Shown here piece by piece: positions 26,099 to 34,192 of a stretch of 64,000 nucleotides of DNA. The notes under the pieces were generated by a model. The model searched no databases. It worked only from the letters and a program-made list of their open reading frames with translations, and was not told the DNA's origin. The position numbers and the translations under genes were made by a program. Origin of the DNA: JAWLEP01 sp964553045 (lineage in GTDB: Bacteria > Fermentibacterota > Fermentibacteria > Fermentibacterales > JCC-6); the NCBI GenBank assembly GCA_964553045.1, contig CAZKJG010000001.1:1-64000 (forward strand), written 5' to 3'. How positions within the stretch are numbered: position 1 is the stretch's first letter; each line of letters opens with the position of its first letter.

Positions 26099-27286
26099 AT
26101 GCGTTACATTTCGTTGGTCTTTGTCTTCTCGCTGGTGATGCTGTCCTGCGGAGGCGAAGAGCCGGGGCCCCGGCCCGAGCTGCGGCAGGATGAGGACTCC
26201 CTGAGTCGCCACCGTAGCCTGGTGCCGGCGGACTCCATAGGAATCGAGCTGGGGGACAGCAACTACGTCTTCGGAACGATCGACGCCGCGGACTTCACGG
26301 AAGACGGAAGGATCCTGGCCCTGGACCGCAGCGCGCGCACGGTGAAGATGTACACCCCGGAGGGCGAGTTCCTGGCACGGATAGGCCGTGAGGGAAGCGG
26401 GCCGGGGGAGTTCCAGAACCCCAGGGACATGACCGTTCTCGGCAACGGCCTGATGGCCGTGACCGACCCGTGGGCCGGCTCGGTCAAGCTGTTCCATCCC
26501 GACACCGGGTTCGTTCGGGAGATAGGGGGCTTCTTCCCCTCCTCGCCGATGGAGATCTGCGGCGCCGGAGACCGGACCTTCGTCGGGCTGAAGCGCGAGA
26601 TGGACGTGGAGGACTCTATGCTGGGCTATACCTTCGCCCTCTGGGGCTACGACGGCGAGCCCGTCATCGAGTACGCCACCGAGCTGGACAGCTTCGACCC
26701 CACCCTCATGGGGCCGAGGATGACGGAGACATCCATTGTCTACGCTTCAGACAACGAAGGCAGGATCTACTTCTCCCGCAGGTCCACCGATGAGTACGTG
26801 GTCACCGGCGTTGACTCGGCGGGTGATACCCTTCTTACCGTTGAGCAGGATTACGAGCCGGTACGCAAGACATCCGAGGAGATCGCTGAGGAGAAGGACG
26901 ACTTCTACGACTTCCTTCAGCGGCGGGCCGCATCCGGCGGCAGACGCGACGGAGGGGGCATGGCCGCTGGGCTCTCCCCCGAGGATGTGCACTTCGAGCC
27001 CGACCCCTACCGCTTCGCCATTACCTCGCTGGGTGTCGACGGCGATGGCAGCATCTGGGTCCGCAGGGGCTGGGAGACCCGGCCCGTCTTCGACGTATGG
27101 TCGCCCTCCGGCGGCAGGCTTTACACGGCTTCGTTCGCAGACGGACGGGTCGCAGATGCCCTCAGCAGCTGCACGTTCGAGGTTACCCCTCATGGACTGC
27201 TGGCCTACGACCCAGACCCCGAGGAGGGATTCCCCAGACTCTTCGTCGTGGAGGCGGAGGAGCGGCAGAGGCGGACAGAGCCTTGA
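26099..27286 (+). CDS. Six-bladed beta-propeller (NHL-like) lipoprotein
   Basis: A 395-residue lipoprotein; the ATG at 26099 follows GGAGCA, and upstream in-frame residues are ignored. The lipobox is VMLSC (about residues 12-16). The body follows the 6-bladed propeller family: DFTEDGRILALDRSARTVKM, EGEFLARIGREGSGPGEFQ, LGVDGDGSIWVRRG, FDVWSPSGGRLYTAS. These are common, poorly characterised periplasmic proteins of FCB-type bacteria. A fragment of a close relative lies at 48622-48858. The gene precedes arsR by 50 bases; a shared sequence element suggests co-regulation. Confidence 0.8.
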   Translation: MRYISLVFVFSLVMLSCGGEEPGPRPELRQDEDSLSRHRSLVPADSIGIELGDSNYVFGTIDAADFTEDGRILALDRSARTVKMYTPEGEFLARIGREGSGPGEFQNPRDMTVLGNGLMAVTDPWAGSVKLFHPDTGFVREIGGFFPSSPMEICGAGDRTFVGLKREMDVEDSMLGYTFALWGYDGEPVIEYATELDSFDPTLMGPRMTETSIVYASDNEGRIYFSRRSTDEYVVTGVDSAGDTLLTVEQDYEPVRKTSEEIAEEKDDFYDFLQRRAASGGRRDGGGMAAGLSPEDVHFEPDPYRFAITSLGVDGDGSIWVRRGWETRPVFDVWSPSGGRLYTASFADGRVADALSSCTFEVTPHGLLAYDPDPEEGFPRLFVVEAEERQRRTEP

Positions 27287-27307
27287 CGGGAGGAGGAATT
27301 TCAGTAT

Positions 27308-27317
27308 TTTAGCAAAC
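27308..27317 (+). promoter_or_regulatory. Element TTTAGCAAAC before arsR
   Basis: This is the reverse complement of GTTTGCTAAA found in the palindrome at 25989-26004. It lies in the 50-base AT-rich gap before the arsR start, where an autoregulatory operator is expected. Confidence 0.35.
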
Positions 27318-27336
27318 GTTGAATTAGGAGGTGCGA

Positions 27337-27702
27337 ATGGAGTCCGACGAGCTTGCCAGGGCGATGAAGGTCCTCTCTTCGGAGCAGAGGCTGAAGATCC
27401 TGGAACTTCTGCGTGAAGGGCGGCTCTGCGCCGGCGCCATAGCGCGGAGGCTCGACTCCTCACCCTCCTCCACCTCCCAGCATCTGAGGATACTGAGGTC
27501 CGCCGGCATGGTAAAGAGCCGCCGCTGCGGAAACCACATCCACTACGTCCTCGACAGGCCCGCCGTTTCTGCCCTTGCCGAGGCCGTCGGCAACGTCCTT
27601 CGGCCCGGCGGGGAGCAGGCGGGTTCATCCTGCCCGACGGCGGAGACGGACTGCAGGACCGAAGGCGAATCCGACCATAACCCCAACGGAAAGGAAGGCT
27701 GA
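27337..27702 (+). CDS. ArsR-family metal-responsive repressor
   Basis: A 121-residue winged-helix repressor. The ATG at 27337 is five bases after AGGAGG; a GTG six bases earlier is inside that site. The core is KVLSSEQRLKILELLREGRL, SPSSTSQHLRILRSAGMVKS, and the wing GNHIHYVLD. Cys31 (start of helix alpha-3), Cys64 and C-terminal Cys99/Cys106 could bind a thiophilic metal. It is followed at once by a Cys/His-rich 43-residue peptide and a ZraP-like protein, so it probably governs a metal-binding module. Confidence 0.88.
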   Translation: MESDELARAMKVLSSEQRLKILELLREGRLCAGAIARRLDSSPSSTSQHLRILRSAGMVKSRRCGNHIHYVLDRPAVSALAEAVGNVLRPGGEQAGSSCPTAETDCRTEGESDHNPNGKEG

Positions 27703-27703
27703 C

Positions 27704-27835
27704 ATGTGCCAGAAGAAAGAGGGTAAGTGCGAGCATCCCGAGAAGCTCGGTGACCACAAGCCCGGCGATTGCTCGCCCGAGCAGATCGAGGAGTGCCACG
27801 GAAAACGGAAGAAGCACCCCTGCTGCGAGGAGTAG
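27704..27835 (+). CDS. 43-residue Cys/His-rich putative metal-binding protein
   Basis: This very small gene starts one base after the arsR stop. The 43 residues contain six cysteines (2, 9, 23, 31, 40, 41) and three histidines, with the pattern CEHPEKL ... CSPEQIEECHG ... HPCC. Similar small CEHPEKLKG/CSPEQI proteins occur beside ArsR genes in anaerobes as far as I recall. The composition suggests a metallothionein-like chelator or metallochaperone. The strong conservation of the layout and tight spacing argue that it is real. Confidence 0.75.
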   Translation: MCQKKEGKCEHPEKLGDHKPGDCSPEQIEECHGKRKKHPCCEE

Positions 27836-27865
27836 GCGGCAAAGACAACGACTGAAGGGAAACCC

Positions 27866-28399
27866 ATGAGGAGAAACACCAGAGTGCTGCCCATGGCCGC
27901 CCTGGCTGTAATGCTGCTTGCGTCGGCGGCGGCGGCCGGCACATGTCACGACGGATACCACGGCGGCCGCGGACGCGGGACTTCGTACATGCATGGTCAC
28001 ACCGGCCGCGGCGGCTACATCGCCGAAGCCTGCGGAACCGAAATGGTGCAGGAGCTGGCCTGTCTGCTGGACTGCGCCGACCTCACCGACGGGCAGGTCG
28101 AGCAGCTGAGGACCTCGTTCGAGGAGGCCGAAGAGGAGATCGAGGTCCTGGTTGAGGAATGCCACACCGCTGAGACCGCCGGCTGCCACGACGCCTCGGG
28201 CCTGCTGGCCACACCGCTTACCGCCGATGAGATCGATGAGATGATCTCCTCGCGCATGGAGGCAGTCCGGGCCAGAACGGAGATACTGGCCGGCCTCTCC
28301 CAGAGGGTCAGGGAGGTCCTCACCGAGGAGCAGCTGGAGGGCCTGGCTTCGATGGAGGCCGGGGACTGCGCCTGCCGGAGCGGCAGACACTGCCACTGA
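27866..28399 (+). CDS. ZraP/CpxP-like periplasmic metal-binding protein
   Basis: A 177-residue secreted protein: signal peptide (1-24, cleavage after AAA), a His/Gly/Cys-rich start (CHDGYHGGRG, MHGHTGRGG), then two long helices of the Spy/CpxP/ZraP kind (LTDGQVEQLRTSFEEAEEEI and TADEIDEMISSRMEAVRART, VLTEEQLEGL) and a Cys/His tail (CACRSGRHCH). Such proteins bind Zn or other metals and act as periplasmic chaperones or sensors. It closes the arsR module and is followed by a clear terminator. Confidence 0.8.
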   Translation: MRRNTRVLPMAALAVMLLASAAAAGTCHDGYHGGRGRGTSYMHGHTGRGGYIAEACGTEMVQELACLLDCADLTDGQVEQLRTSFEEAEEEIEVLVEECHTAETAGCHDASGLLATPLTADEIDEMISSRMEAVRARTEILAGLSQRVREVLTEEQLEGLASMEAGDCACRSGRHCH

Positions 28400-28417
28400 G
28401 CCGGCCGTTTTTCGAAG

Positions 28418-28446
28418 CGTCCGTCCGCTTCGGCGGGCGGACGTTT
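28418..28446 (+). terminator. Rho-independent terminator with UUCG loop
   Basis: The stem CGTCCGTCCGC / GCGGGCGGACG (one G-U pair) is capped by a TTCG tetraloop and followed by TTTCACTTT. It lies 19 bases after the ZraP-like stop, separating the metal module from the ABC exporter genes. Confidence 0.75.
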
Positions 28447-28469
28447 CACTTTCCCGAAGGGAGCGGGGC

Positions 28470-29402
28470 TTGAGCGCGGTCATCACTGCCCGGGAGCTGA
28501 CCCGGAGCTTCGGCGGAAAGAGGGCCGTGGACGGCGTCTCCTTCTCGGTGGAAAAGGGCGAGGTATTCGCCTTCCTGGGGCCCAACGGCGCCGGGAAGAC
28601 CACCACCGTCCGGATGCTCACCGGCGTCCTCTCCCCCACCTCCGGCACCGCCACCATCATGGGCTACGACATTCGAAGCCAGCCCCTGCAGTCCCGGGCC
28701 GCCATGGCCGTGGTGCCTGAGGAGTCCAACGTCTACATGGACCTCAGCGTGCAGCGCAATGTGCTACTGATGGCCGAGCTGTACGGAGTGCCCAGGCGCG
28801 AGCGGCTGCGAAGAACCACCGGGTTGCTGGAAAGGCTGGGGCTGGCCGACAGGGCCGGGCAGAGGGCGGCGGCCCTGTCGAAGGGCCTTCGCCAGAGGCT
28901 GGTGCTGGCCGCGGCCCTGGTAACCGGCCCCGAGGTGCTGTTCCTGGACGAGCCCACCAGCGGCCTGGACGTGCACAGCGCCCGCCTGATACGCGACATC
29001 GTCACCGACCTGAAGGGGCAGGGCATAACCGTCTTCCTCACCACCCACAACATGGAGGAGGCCGGGGAGCTCAGCTCCCGCATAGCCATAATCCGCGAAG
29101 GCCGCCTGGTGGCCACAGACGCCCCCGACAGGCTGCGCAGCGCCATACGCAGCAGCCAGTTCGTGGAGGTGGGCCTGGGCGGACGTGTATCCGGGGAGGA
29201 GCTGGAAGGGCTGGACGGCGTTACCGGCCTGGAGCGGGCGGGGGAACTGTGGCGCCTGCTGACCGCAGACCCCGGGGCCACTGCCGCGTCCGTGCTGCGC
29301 CATGCCGAGAGCAACGGCCTGCGGCTCAACCACATCTGCACCCGCAAGCCGAGCCTGGAGGAGGTATTCCTCCACCTCACCGCAGACGGAGGCGGGCGAT
29401 GA
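28470..29402 (+). CDS. ABC exporter ATPase (ABC-2 type)
   Basis: A 310-residue ABC ATPase beginning at TTG behind GGGAGCGG. Walker A is GPNGAGKTTT at 37-46, the signature region is ALSKGLRQRL, Walker B is VLFLDEPTSGLD, and the H-loop is TTHNMEEAGEL. The C-terminal 80 residues form the extra domain of the DrrA/CcmA-like subfamily. It energises the permease encoded next, which overlaps it by ATGA. The substrate is unknown; drug or lipid-like exports are typical. The pair is paralogous to the genes at 39264 and 40244. Confidence 0.9.
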   Translation: MSAVITARELTRSFGGKRAVDGVSFSVEKGEVFAFLGPNGAGKTTTVRMLTGVLSPTSGTATIMGYDIRSQPLQSRAAMAVVPEESNVYMDLSVQRNVLLMAELYGVPRRERLRRTTGLLERLGLADRAGQRAAALSKGLRQRLVLAAALVTGPEVLFLDEPTSGLDVHSARLIRDIVTDLKGQGITVFLTTHNMEEAGELSSRIAIIREGRLVATDAPDRLRSAIRSSQFVEVGLGGRVSGEELEGLDGVTGLERAGELWRLLTADPGATAASVLRHAESNGLRLNHICTRKPSLEEVFLHLTADGGGR

Positions 29403-30169
29403 CGGCGAAGGCCAGAAGGGCTGCGGGATGGAGGAGGCAGACCCACGGCGCCCTGGTGGTGCTGAAGAAGAACGCCCTGCTGTACTACCTCAAGCCCCCG
29501 GTGCTGATATTCGGAATCCTTTTCCCCGTGTTCTTCTACATCGCCTTCCGCATGGGCAGGCCCATACCCTCCGAGCTGGTGGTCCCCGGCATGGTGGCCA
29601 TGGCCCTGTGGTTCACCGCCAGCGCGGTGGGACCCCTGGTGACCCCCTGGGAGAGGACGGCCCGGACCTACGAGAGGCTCATCTCCACCCCCCTGGGGGT
29701 GCCGGCGATACTGGGGGGCGACGTGCTGAGCGGCTTCCTGTTCGGCATGGTCATCTCGGTGGTTCCGGTGGCCCTGGGCCTGCTGCTCACCGAGGCGGCT
29801 GTGGTGAGCTGGCCGCTGCTGGCCGGCGGGGCGCTCCTCTCCGCCCTCTGCTTCTCCTGCATGGGCGTGCTGCTGGCGGCGCCGCCGGTGCGCGGGCCCT
29901 CCAACATCATGCTGCTTTCCAACCTGGTCCGGCTGCCGCTGATATTCGTCAGCGGGGTCTTCGTCCCGCTGCTGGAGATGCCGCGCTGGGTGCGCTGGGT
30001 GGCCCCGGTCTCGCCCCTCTCCTACGGGTCGGCGGCCGTACGGTCGGCCTTCGGGCAGCATACATGGCTCTCCCCGAGCCTGTCGCTGCTGCTTCTGGTC
30101 GTCTACAGCGGAGTGCTGTTCGCCCTGGCCTGCATGTTCCACCGCATGGGACGGTCCCGGGGACTCTAG
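29399..30169 (+). CDS. ABC-2 type transporter permease
   Basis: A 256-residue membrane protein starting at the ATG that overlaps the ATPase stop. It has six predicted membrane segments, with the N-terminal motif KKNALLYYLKPPVLIFGILF and the family's late helix FVSGVFVPLLEMPRWVRW, then APVSPLSYG. It shares YYLKPP-x4-G with the permease at 40244, marking recent paralogy. It forms the channel of an exporter with the preceding ATPase. It converges on the Mrp operon 26 bases away. Confidence 0.88.
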   Translation: MTAKARRAAGWRRQTHGALVVLKKNALLYYLKPPVLIFGILFPVFFYIAFRMGRPIPSELVVPGMVAMALWFTASAVGPLVTPWERTARTYERLISTPLGVPAILGGDVLSGFLFGMVISVVPVALGLLLTEAAVVSWPLLAGGALLSALCFSCMGVLLAAPPVRGPSNIMLLSNLVRLPLIFVSGVFVPLLEMPRWVRWVAPVSPLSYGSAAVRSAFGQHTWLSPSLSLLLLVVYSGVLFALACMFHRMGRSRGL

Positions 30170-30194
30170 AAACGCCGCCCGGTATCGGGTTCGG

Positions 30195-31859
30195 TCAGTA
30201 GGCCACCGCGGCGAAGGCCAGAAGCCCCACGAAGAAGAAGAGAAGCACGGTTCGCAGCTCCGGAGCCATTCGCCTTACCCTGCCCGAGAGGTGCTTCCCC
30301 CATGGGGTGGAGGTTGCCATGAAGGCGGCGGAGCCGAGCAGGATGGCCGGCATCACCCCGAGGAGCTTGCCCCCGGCGAAGAGCCGGGGAATCCCGCCGG
30401 ATGAGCCGTAAAGCAGCCTGTGCAGGATGCGGGCCACCGGGACTCCGAACAGGCCCGTCCCCAGACAGAGCAGGGCGAGCACGGTGACGGTTGCCGTCTG
30501 CAGGACTCCCGGAGCGCGCCCCGGCGCCGGAAGGCCCGACTCGGCGGGCGGGCCGGCGCCCCCCCCGGGGGCGGGAAGGAAGATCCGGCCCAGCTTGATG
30601 AAGCTGGCGATGGTGAGAAAGCCCGTCACCCACAGCAGCGGATAGGCGGCGGAGCCCTTCATGCCGGCGGTGATGAGTCCCTTGCTGGCATAGCCGTTGA
30701 AGGGCGGTATGCCCGAGATGGAGAGGGCCCCTACGAAGAAGGCGGCCGAGAAGGCCGGCATCACCCTGCCCAGAGGGGGTATCCTGTCGATGTTCCTCTG
30801 GCCGGTGAAGCTGACCGCCGCCCCTACCGTCAGGAAGAGGAGGCTCTTGAACAGGGCATGGTTGAGGGCGTGGGAGAACGACGCGGTCAGCGCCAGGGCG
30901 GAGCCGGCGCCGAATACCGCCAGTATGTAGCCCAGCTGCGAGATGGAGCTGTAGGCCAGCAGCCGCTTGACGTCGCTCTGGGCCAGGGCGCTGATCACGG
31001 CCGCCAGGGCGGTGACCGCCCCTATCCACATCAGCAGCTCCAGCAGGTAGTCCCCGCCGAACTCCAGAACGATCCTGACCATGGCGAAGAAGCTCACCTT
31101 GATCATGGCCCCCGACAGAAGGGCCGATATGGGGTGCGGAGCGTAGGCGTGGGCCTCGGGCAGCCAGGTGTGGAAGGGTATGAAAGCGGTCCGCACCCCG
31201 ATTCCCACGCAGAGCGAGGCCAGGGCCAGGTGCATGAAGCGGGTGTCCGGCACCCCGCCCGCGTCCGACAGCGCCTGGGATACAAGCGAGATGGAGAGGA
31301 CGCCCAGGTCGCGGTAGACCAGGAATACACCGAAGAGGAAGAAGAGTATGCCCGTAGTGCTGAGGATCAGGTACTTGTAGCTGGCCGCGAGGCCGGTGGC
31401 CGTCCCGTCCCAGGCGATGAGCACGTAAACGGAGACCGCTATTATCTCGAAGCAGACGAACATGGTGAACAGGTCGCCGGTGAGGGCGACACCGTACATG
31501 CCCACCACCATCATCAGCAGGAAGAAGTAGTAGCCTGCTCCATACCTCCTTCTGCCCAGCGAGAAGAGGGCCGCTGCGGCGGCTATGAGCGTGGTCAGGG
31601 CGGCGGAGATCCAGGAGATCCCGTCCATCGCCAGGGCGATCCCGTAAGGCTCGCTCCACCCCCCCAGGCTGTAGCGCAGGGTGGCCCCCGACATCACGGG
31701 GCCGAGAAGAAGGCCCAGTATGACCGCCGGAACCGCCAGAGACGCCGCCCCCAGCACGGAGAACGGCCGCTGCAGCGGCCCGATCAGCTTTCCCAGAAGG
31801 GCTATGACGGCCCCCAGCAGGGGGGCTATCAGCACCCAGACCAGCAGGCCGTCAGTCAT
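30195..31859 (-). CDS. mrpD: Mrp/Mbh antiporter large subunit MrpD (MbhH-like)
   Basis: A 554-residue membrane protein with about 14 segments, homologous to complex I NuoL/M/N-type antiporters. It has the conserved helix and charged positions of the proton channel (VCFEIIAVSVYVLIAWDG, LPEAHAYAPHPISALLSGAMIK, SHALNHALFKSLLFLTVGA). It is the last gene of an eight-gene Mrp module and the only large subunit: no MrpA-type partner is present. Its start overlaps the mrpC stop by 8 bases. It exchanges Na+ and H+ together with the small subunits. Confidence 0.92.
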   Translation of the reverse strand: MTDGLLVWVLIAPLLGAVIALLGKLIGPLQRPFSVLGAASLAVPAVILGLLLGPVMSGATLRYSLGGWSEPYGIALAMDGISWISAALTTLIAAAAALFSLGRRRYGAGYYFFLLMMVVGMYGVALTGDLFTMFVCFEIIAVSVYVLIAWDGTATGLAASYKYLILSTTGILFFLFGVFLVYRDLGVLSISLVSQALSDAGGVPDTRFMHLALASLCVGIGVRTAFIPFHTWLPEAHAYAPHPISALLSGAMIKVSFFAMVRIVLEFGGDYLLELLMWIGAVTALAAVISALAQSDVKRLLAYSSISQLGYILAVFGAGSALALTASFSHALNHALFKSLLFLTVGAAVSFTGQRNIDRIPPLGRVMPAFSAAFFVGALSISGIPPFNGYASKGLITAGMKGSAAYPLLWVTGFLTIASFIKLGRIFLPAPGGGAGPPAESGLPAPGRAPGVLQTATVTVLALLCLGTGLFGVPVARILHRLLYGSSGGIPRLFAGGKLLGVMPAILLGSAAFMATSTPWGKHLSGRVRRMAPELRTVLLFFFVGLLAFAAVAY

Positions 31860-32190
31860 GGAGCTCCCAGGCCCCCCGCTCGACGCTCCGCATGTCCAGG
31901 GTCCCGAACCTCAGGTAGAGCCGGTAGACCAGCACCAGTGCCAGCGCCATCACGCAGACCCCCACCACTATCGCCGTCAGCATCAGGGCCTGGGGCAGCG
32001 GGTCCACCATGGGCCTGCTGCTGCCCTCGATGGGGGCGGTGGTGCCGGACAGGGAGCCGTAATGGACGAAGAGCAGTATGATCCCGCTGTTGGCGATGCT
32101 CAGCCCCATCACCTTCTTCACCATGTTGGCCTTGTGCGTAACGCCCCACAGGCCCACCAGGAAGATCGCGCAGACAAGGGCCCAGATCAT
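31852..32190 (-). CDS. mrpC: Mrp antiporter subunit C (MbhG/NuoK-like)
   Basis: A 112-residue protein with three membrane helices, NuoK-like: GLWGVTHKANMVKKVMGLSI, ANSGIILLFVHYG and PLPQALMLTAIVVGVCVMAL. The conserved Gln-Ala-Leu-x-Leu-Thr-Ala-Ile-Val is kept. The start is the ATG overlapping the mrpB stop (ATGA) with GGGAGG upstream, so the nine in-frame codons before it are not used. Confidence 0.9.
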   Translation of the reverse strand: MIWALVCAIFLVGLWGVTHKANMVKKVMGLSIANSGIILLFVHYGSLSGTTAPIEGSSRPMVDPLPQALMLTAIVVGVCVMALALVLVYRLYLRFGTLDMRSVERGAWELHD

Positions 32191-32606
32191 CCGTCCTCCC
32201 GAAACAGGTACATGCACATGAAGCTGATCCCCGCGCCCACCTTGAGGCCGATGAGCACGTTGTAGACCAGTATGTTGCCGGCCCGGGGGACCGCCCGGAG
32301 GTCCACCCCGGCCATGGGGTTGCCCAGGAAGCCCCTGCCCGCGGCCAGGCCCGCCAGCCCCGCCACCACCAGCAGCAGGAACGCGCCGGCCTCAACAAGG
32401 GACAGCGCGCGGAACGGGAACAGGGATACGGTGGACCTCACTCCCTGCGCCACGAACAGCAGTATTACGCCCGAGGCTATCACCACCCCGCCCTGGAAGC
32501 CGCCTCCGGGGGACATGTGGCCGTAGGTGAGCAGGTAGAGGCCGAACAGCAGCATGAAGGGCGCCAGCTTGCGGGAGATGAGATCAAGTATGGTCGTCTT
32601 CTTCAT
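32187..32606 (-). CDS. mrpB: Mrp antiporter subunit B (MbhF-like)
   Basis: A 139-residue protein with four membrane helices and the family signature LLFGLYLLTYGHMSPGGGFQ, then GGVVIASGVILLFVAQG. It matches the stand-alone MnhB/MbhF form. Its start lies inside the upstream MbhE-like gene by 23 bases, showing tight translational coupling in the operon. Confidence 0.92.
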   Translation of the reverse strand: MKKTTILDLISRKLAPFMLLFGLYLLTYGHMSPGGGFQGGVVIASGVILLFVAQGVRSTVSLFPFRALSLVEAGAFLLLVVAGLAGLAAGRGFLGNPMAGVDLRAVPRAGNILVYNVLIGLKVGAGISFMCMYLFREDG

Positions 32607-32874
32607 CCTCCCCCCCCCGTTTGGCCGCGAAGCAGATCACGCCCGTAACCGCGACCAGAAGCACCATGGTCTCCCCCATGGTATCGAATGCCCTGTAGCC
32701 CAGGTATATGGCGGTGACCAGGTTGAGGGCTCCGGTCTCCCGGCTTCCGTTCTCCACCAGGTATCCGCGAAGGTCCGAGGACTCCGGATGCGGCCCCCGC
32801 AGCGCCCCCAGGAGGAAGACGGCTACGAGGAGGAGCACCGCCACCTCCAACGCCGTGACCAGGCGGCCCCTCAC
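32584..32874 (-). CDS. MbhE-like Mrp subunit (split MrpA C-terminal portion)
   Basis: A 96-residue two-helix protein. NLVTAIYLGYRAFDTMGETM and VLLVAVTGVICFAAKRGG match MbhE, the portion fused to the C-terminus of MrpA in bacterial seven-subunit Mrp. An acidic tail (GGEDEEDDH) follows. As a separate gene next to an MbhD-like gene it shows the archaeal/Mbh-type gene arrangement. It overlaps its upstream neighbour by 4 bases. Confidence 0.85.
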   Translation of the reverse strand: MRGRLVTALEVAVLLLVAVFLLGALRGPHPESSDLRGYLVENGSRETGALNLVTAIYLGYRAFDTMGETMVLLVAVTGVICFAAKRGGEDEEDDHT

Positions 32875-33104
32875 GTCTCGTCCCTCCTATCGGTCTTGTG
32901 GACGATCCAAATCAGCACTACGGTTCCCACTCCGGTGCCCACCGCCGCCTCCGTCAGTGCCACGTCCGGGGCGTGCATCAGGAAGAAGACCAGGCAGCTG
33001 AGAAGGCTGAACACCCCCAGCAGCAGTACGGCGGCCAGCATGTCCCTCACCTGGAGGGCCAGGATCGAGGCCACCACCATCAGCACCAGGAGCAGCTCAA
33101 CCAT
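32871..33104 (-). CDS. MbhD-like Mrp subunit (DUF4040)
   Basis: A 77-residue protein with two to three helices: LALQVRDMLAAVLLLGVFSL and the hallmark MHAPDVALTEAAVGTGVGTV (family APDVALTEA), matching NuoJ-like MbhD/DUF4040. In bacterial MrpA this is also fused into the large subunit; here it is free. It overlaps mrpG by 8 bases. Confidence 0.88.
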   Translation of the reverse strand: MVELLLVLMVVASILALQVRDMLAAVLLLGVFSLLSCLVFFLMHAPDVALTEAAVGTGVGTVVLIWIVHKTDRRDET

Positions 33105-33426
33105 CGGTCCTGCTGTCTTCCCGACGCCGCATGAAGCTCTGCCTCCAGGGCACGATGCCCGTCTGCCAGGCGAAGCGGGCGATTATGTGGGCCGATATGG
33201 GGCTGGTTATGAAGAAGAAGAGGGTTATCACCAGCAGCCTGCCCAGCATGGGGCCCCATCCGGCCACCAGCATGCACCCGATGAAGAAGGACAGGACGGA
33301 GGTGGTGCTGCAGGTGGACGACGCCTGGAGCCTGGTGTAGACGCCGGGGAATATCAGGACTCCCAGGTTGCCCATGATGTTGAAGACCGCTCCCAGGGCG
33401 AAGAAGACAGCCGCGGCGATGCTCAC
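33097..33426 (-). CDS. mrpG: Mrp antiporter subunit G (MbhC-like)
   Basis: A 109-residue protein with three helices. NIMGNLGVLIFPGVYTRLQA and the long third helix LLVITLFFFITSPISAHIIA are standard for MnhG/PhaG. A short basic cytoplasmic tail follows. It overlaps mrpF by 4 bases (ATGA). Confidence 0.9.
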   Translation of the reverse strand: MSIAAAVFFALGAVFNIMGNLGVLIFPGVYTRLQASSTCSTTSVLSFFIGCMLVAGWGPMLGRLLVITLFFFITSPISAHIIARFAWQTGIVPWRQSFMRRREDSRTDG

Positions 33427-33689
33427 AGCTCACCCTTCCGGCCGGAGAAGTAGCGGGTGAGCACCAGAATCCCCACGAAGCCGAAGATGTCGTAGACCAG
33501 GGCCACGTCCAGCAGGACCAGCCTCTCCATGGAGACCGACATCACCACCAGCAGCGCCAGCGTCTGGGCCGCCACCAGGTTCAGCCCGATCATCCTGTCG
33601 GCCACGGTGGGCCCGATGACCACCCGGACCATGCTCACCAGGATGGAAACCACCAGAAATCGCATGGTCCAGACCAGCATCACTGCCAC
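33423..33689 (-). CDS. mrpF: Mrp antiporter subunit F (MbhB-like)
   Basis: An 88-residue protein with three helices and the family motif VVIGPTVADRMIGLNLVAAQ, then VLLDVALVYDIFGFVGILVL. It is of typical MnhF length. It overlaps mrpE by 10 bases. Confidence 0.92.
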   Translation of the reverse strand: MAVMLVWTMRFLVVSILVSMVRVVIGPTVADRMIGLNLVAAQTLALLVVMSVSMERLVLLDVALVYDIFGFVGILVLTRYFSGRKGEL

Positions 33690-34192
33690 ACCCTCTTCAG
33701 CAGCTTCTCGTACATGCCCTTGATCAGCTCACCGGCGTAGCGGGAATGCGTGGTCTGAGCGTCCAGCCAGTGCACTACCAGGTGGTCCTCGGTCAGGTCC
33801 AGGGTGATGGTGCCGGGGGTGAGGGTGATGGAGCTGGTCAGGGCGACCCTGGCTATCTCGGTCTTCAGGCGGGTCCGGAAGGCGACCACCCTGGGGTTGA
33901 TGTCACCGCGGAGGATCTTCCAGAGGACGCGGAAGCTGGCCACGTACATGTTGAATACGAGCAGGCACAGGAAGGCCACGAACACGTGCACCCGGGGCAG
34001 GTGCGCCCTTCGGCCCGCTTCGGACTCGTCTATGAAGATGGTGTAGGTGAGGGCGGAGACGAGCAGGCTGGAGCCGATGCCCGCCAGGAGGGAGCCGATG
34101 TCCAGAGACCAGGTGAGGAGCAGCCATCCTCCCAGGAGGGAGAGGAAGGTCATGGCGAACCTCACCGCGGCCCAGCGGGCCCGCATGTCCAT
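33680..34192 (-). CDS. mrpE: Mrp antiporter subunit E (MbhA-like)
   Basis: A 170-residue protein with two or three N-terminal helices and a cytosolic domain containing SSITLTPGTITLDLTEDHLV and VHWLDAQT, the MnhE signature. It starts one base inside the ptsN stop (TGATG), making it the first transport gene of the module. The order E-F-G-D'-E'-B-C-D equals MbhA to MbhH of membrane-bound hydrogenases. Confidence 0.92.
   Translation of the reverse strand: MDMRARWAAVRFAMTFLSLLGGWLLLTWSLDIGSLLAGIGSSLLVSALTYTIFIDESEAGRRAHLPRVHVFVAFLCLLVFNMYVASFRVLWKILRGDINPRVVAFRTRLKTEIARVALTSSITLTPGTITLDLTEDHLVVHWLDAQTTHSRYAGELIKGMYEKLLKRVWQ

Noticed and set aside
30420..32081. Long open frame on the plus strand opposite mrpD and mrpC
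   Set aside because: It is a GC-rich antisense shadow: its residues are low-complexity Gly/Arg/Gln, and the minus strand has clear, overlapping membrane-protein genes.
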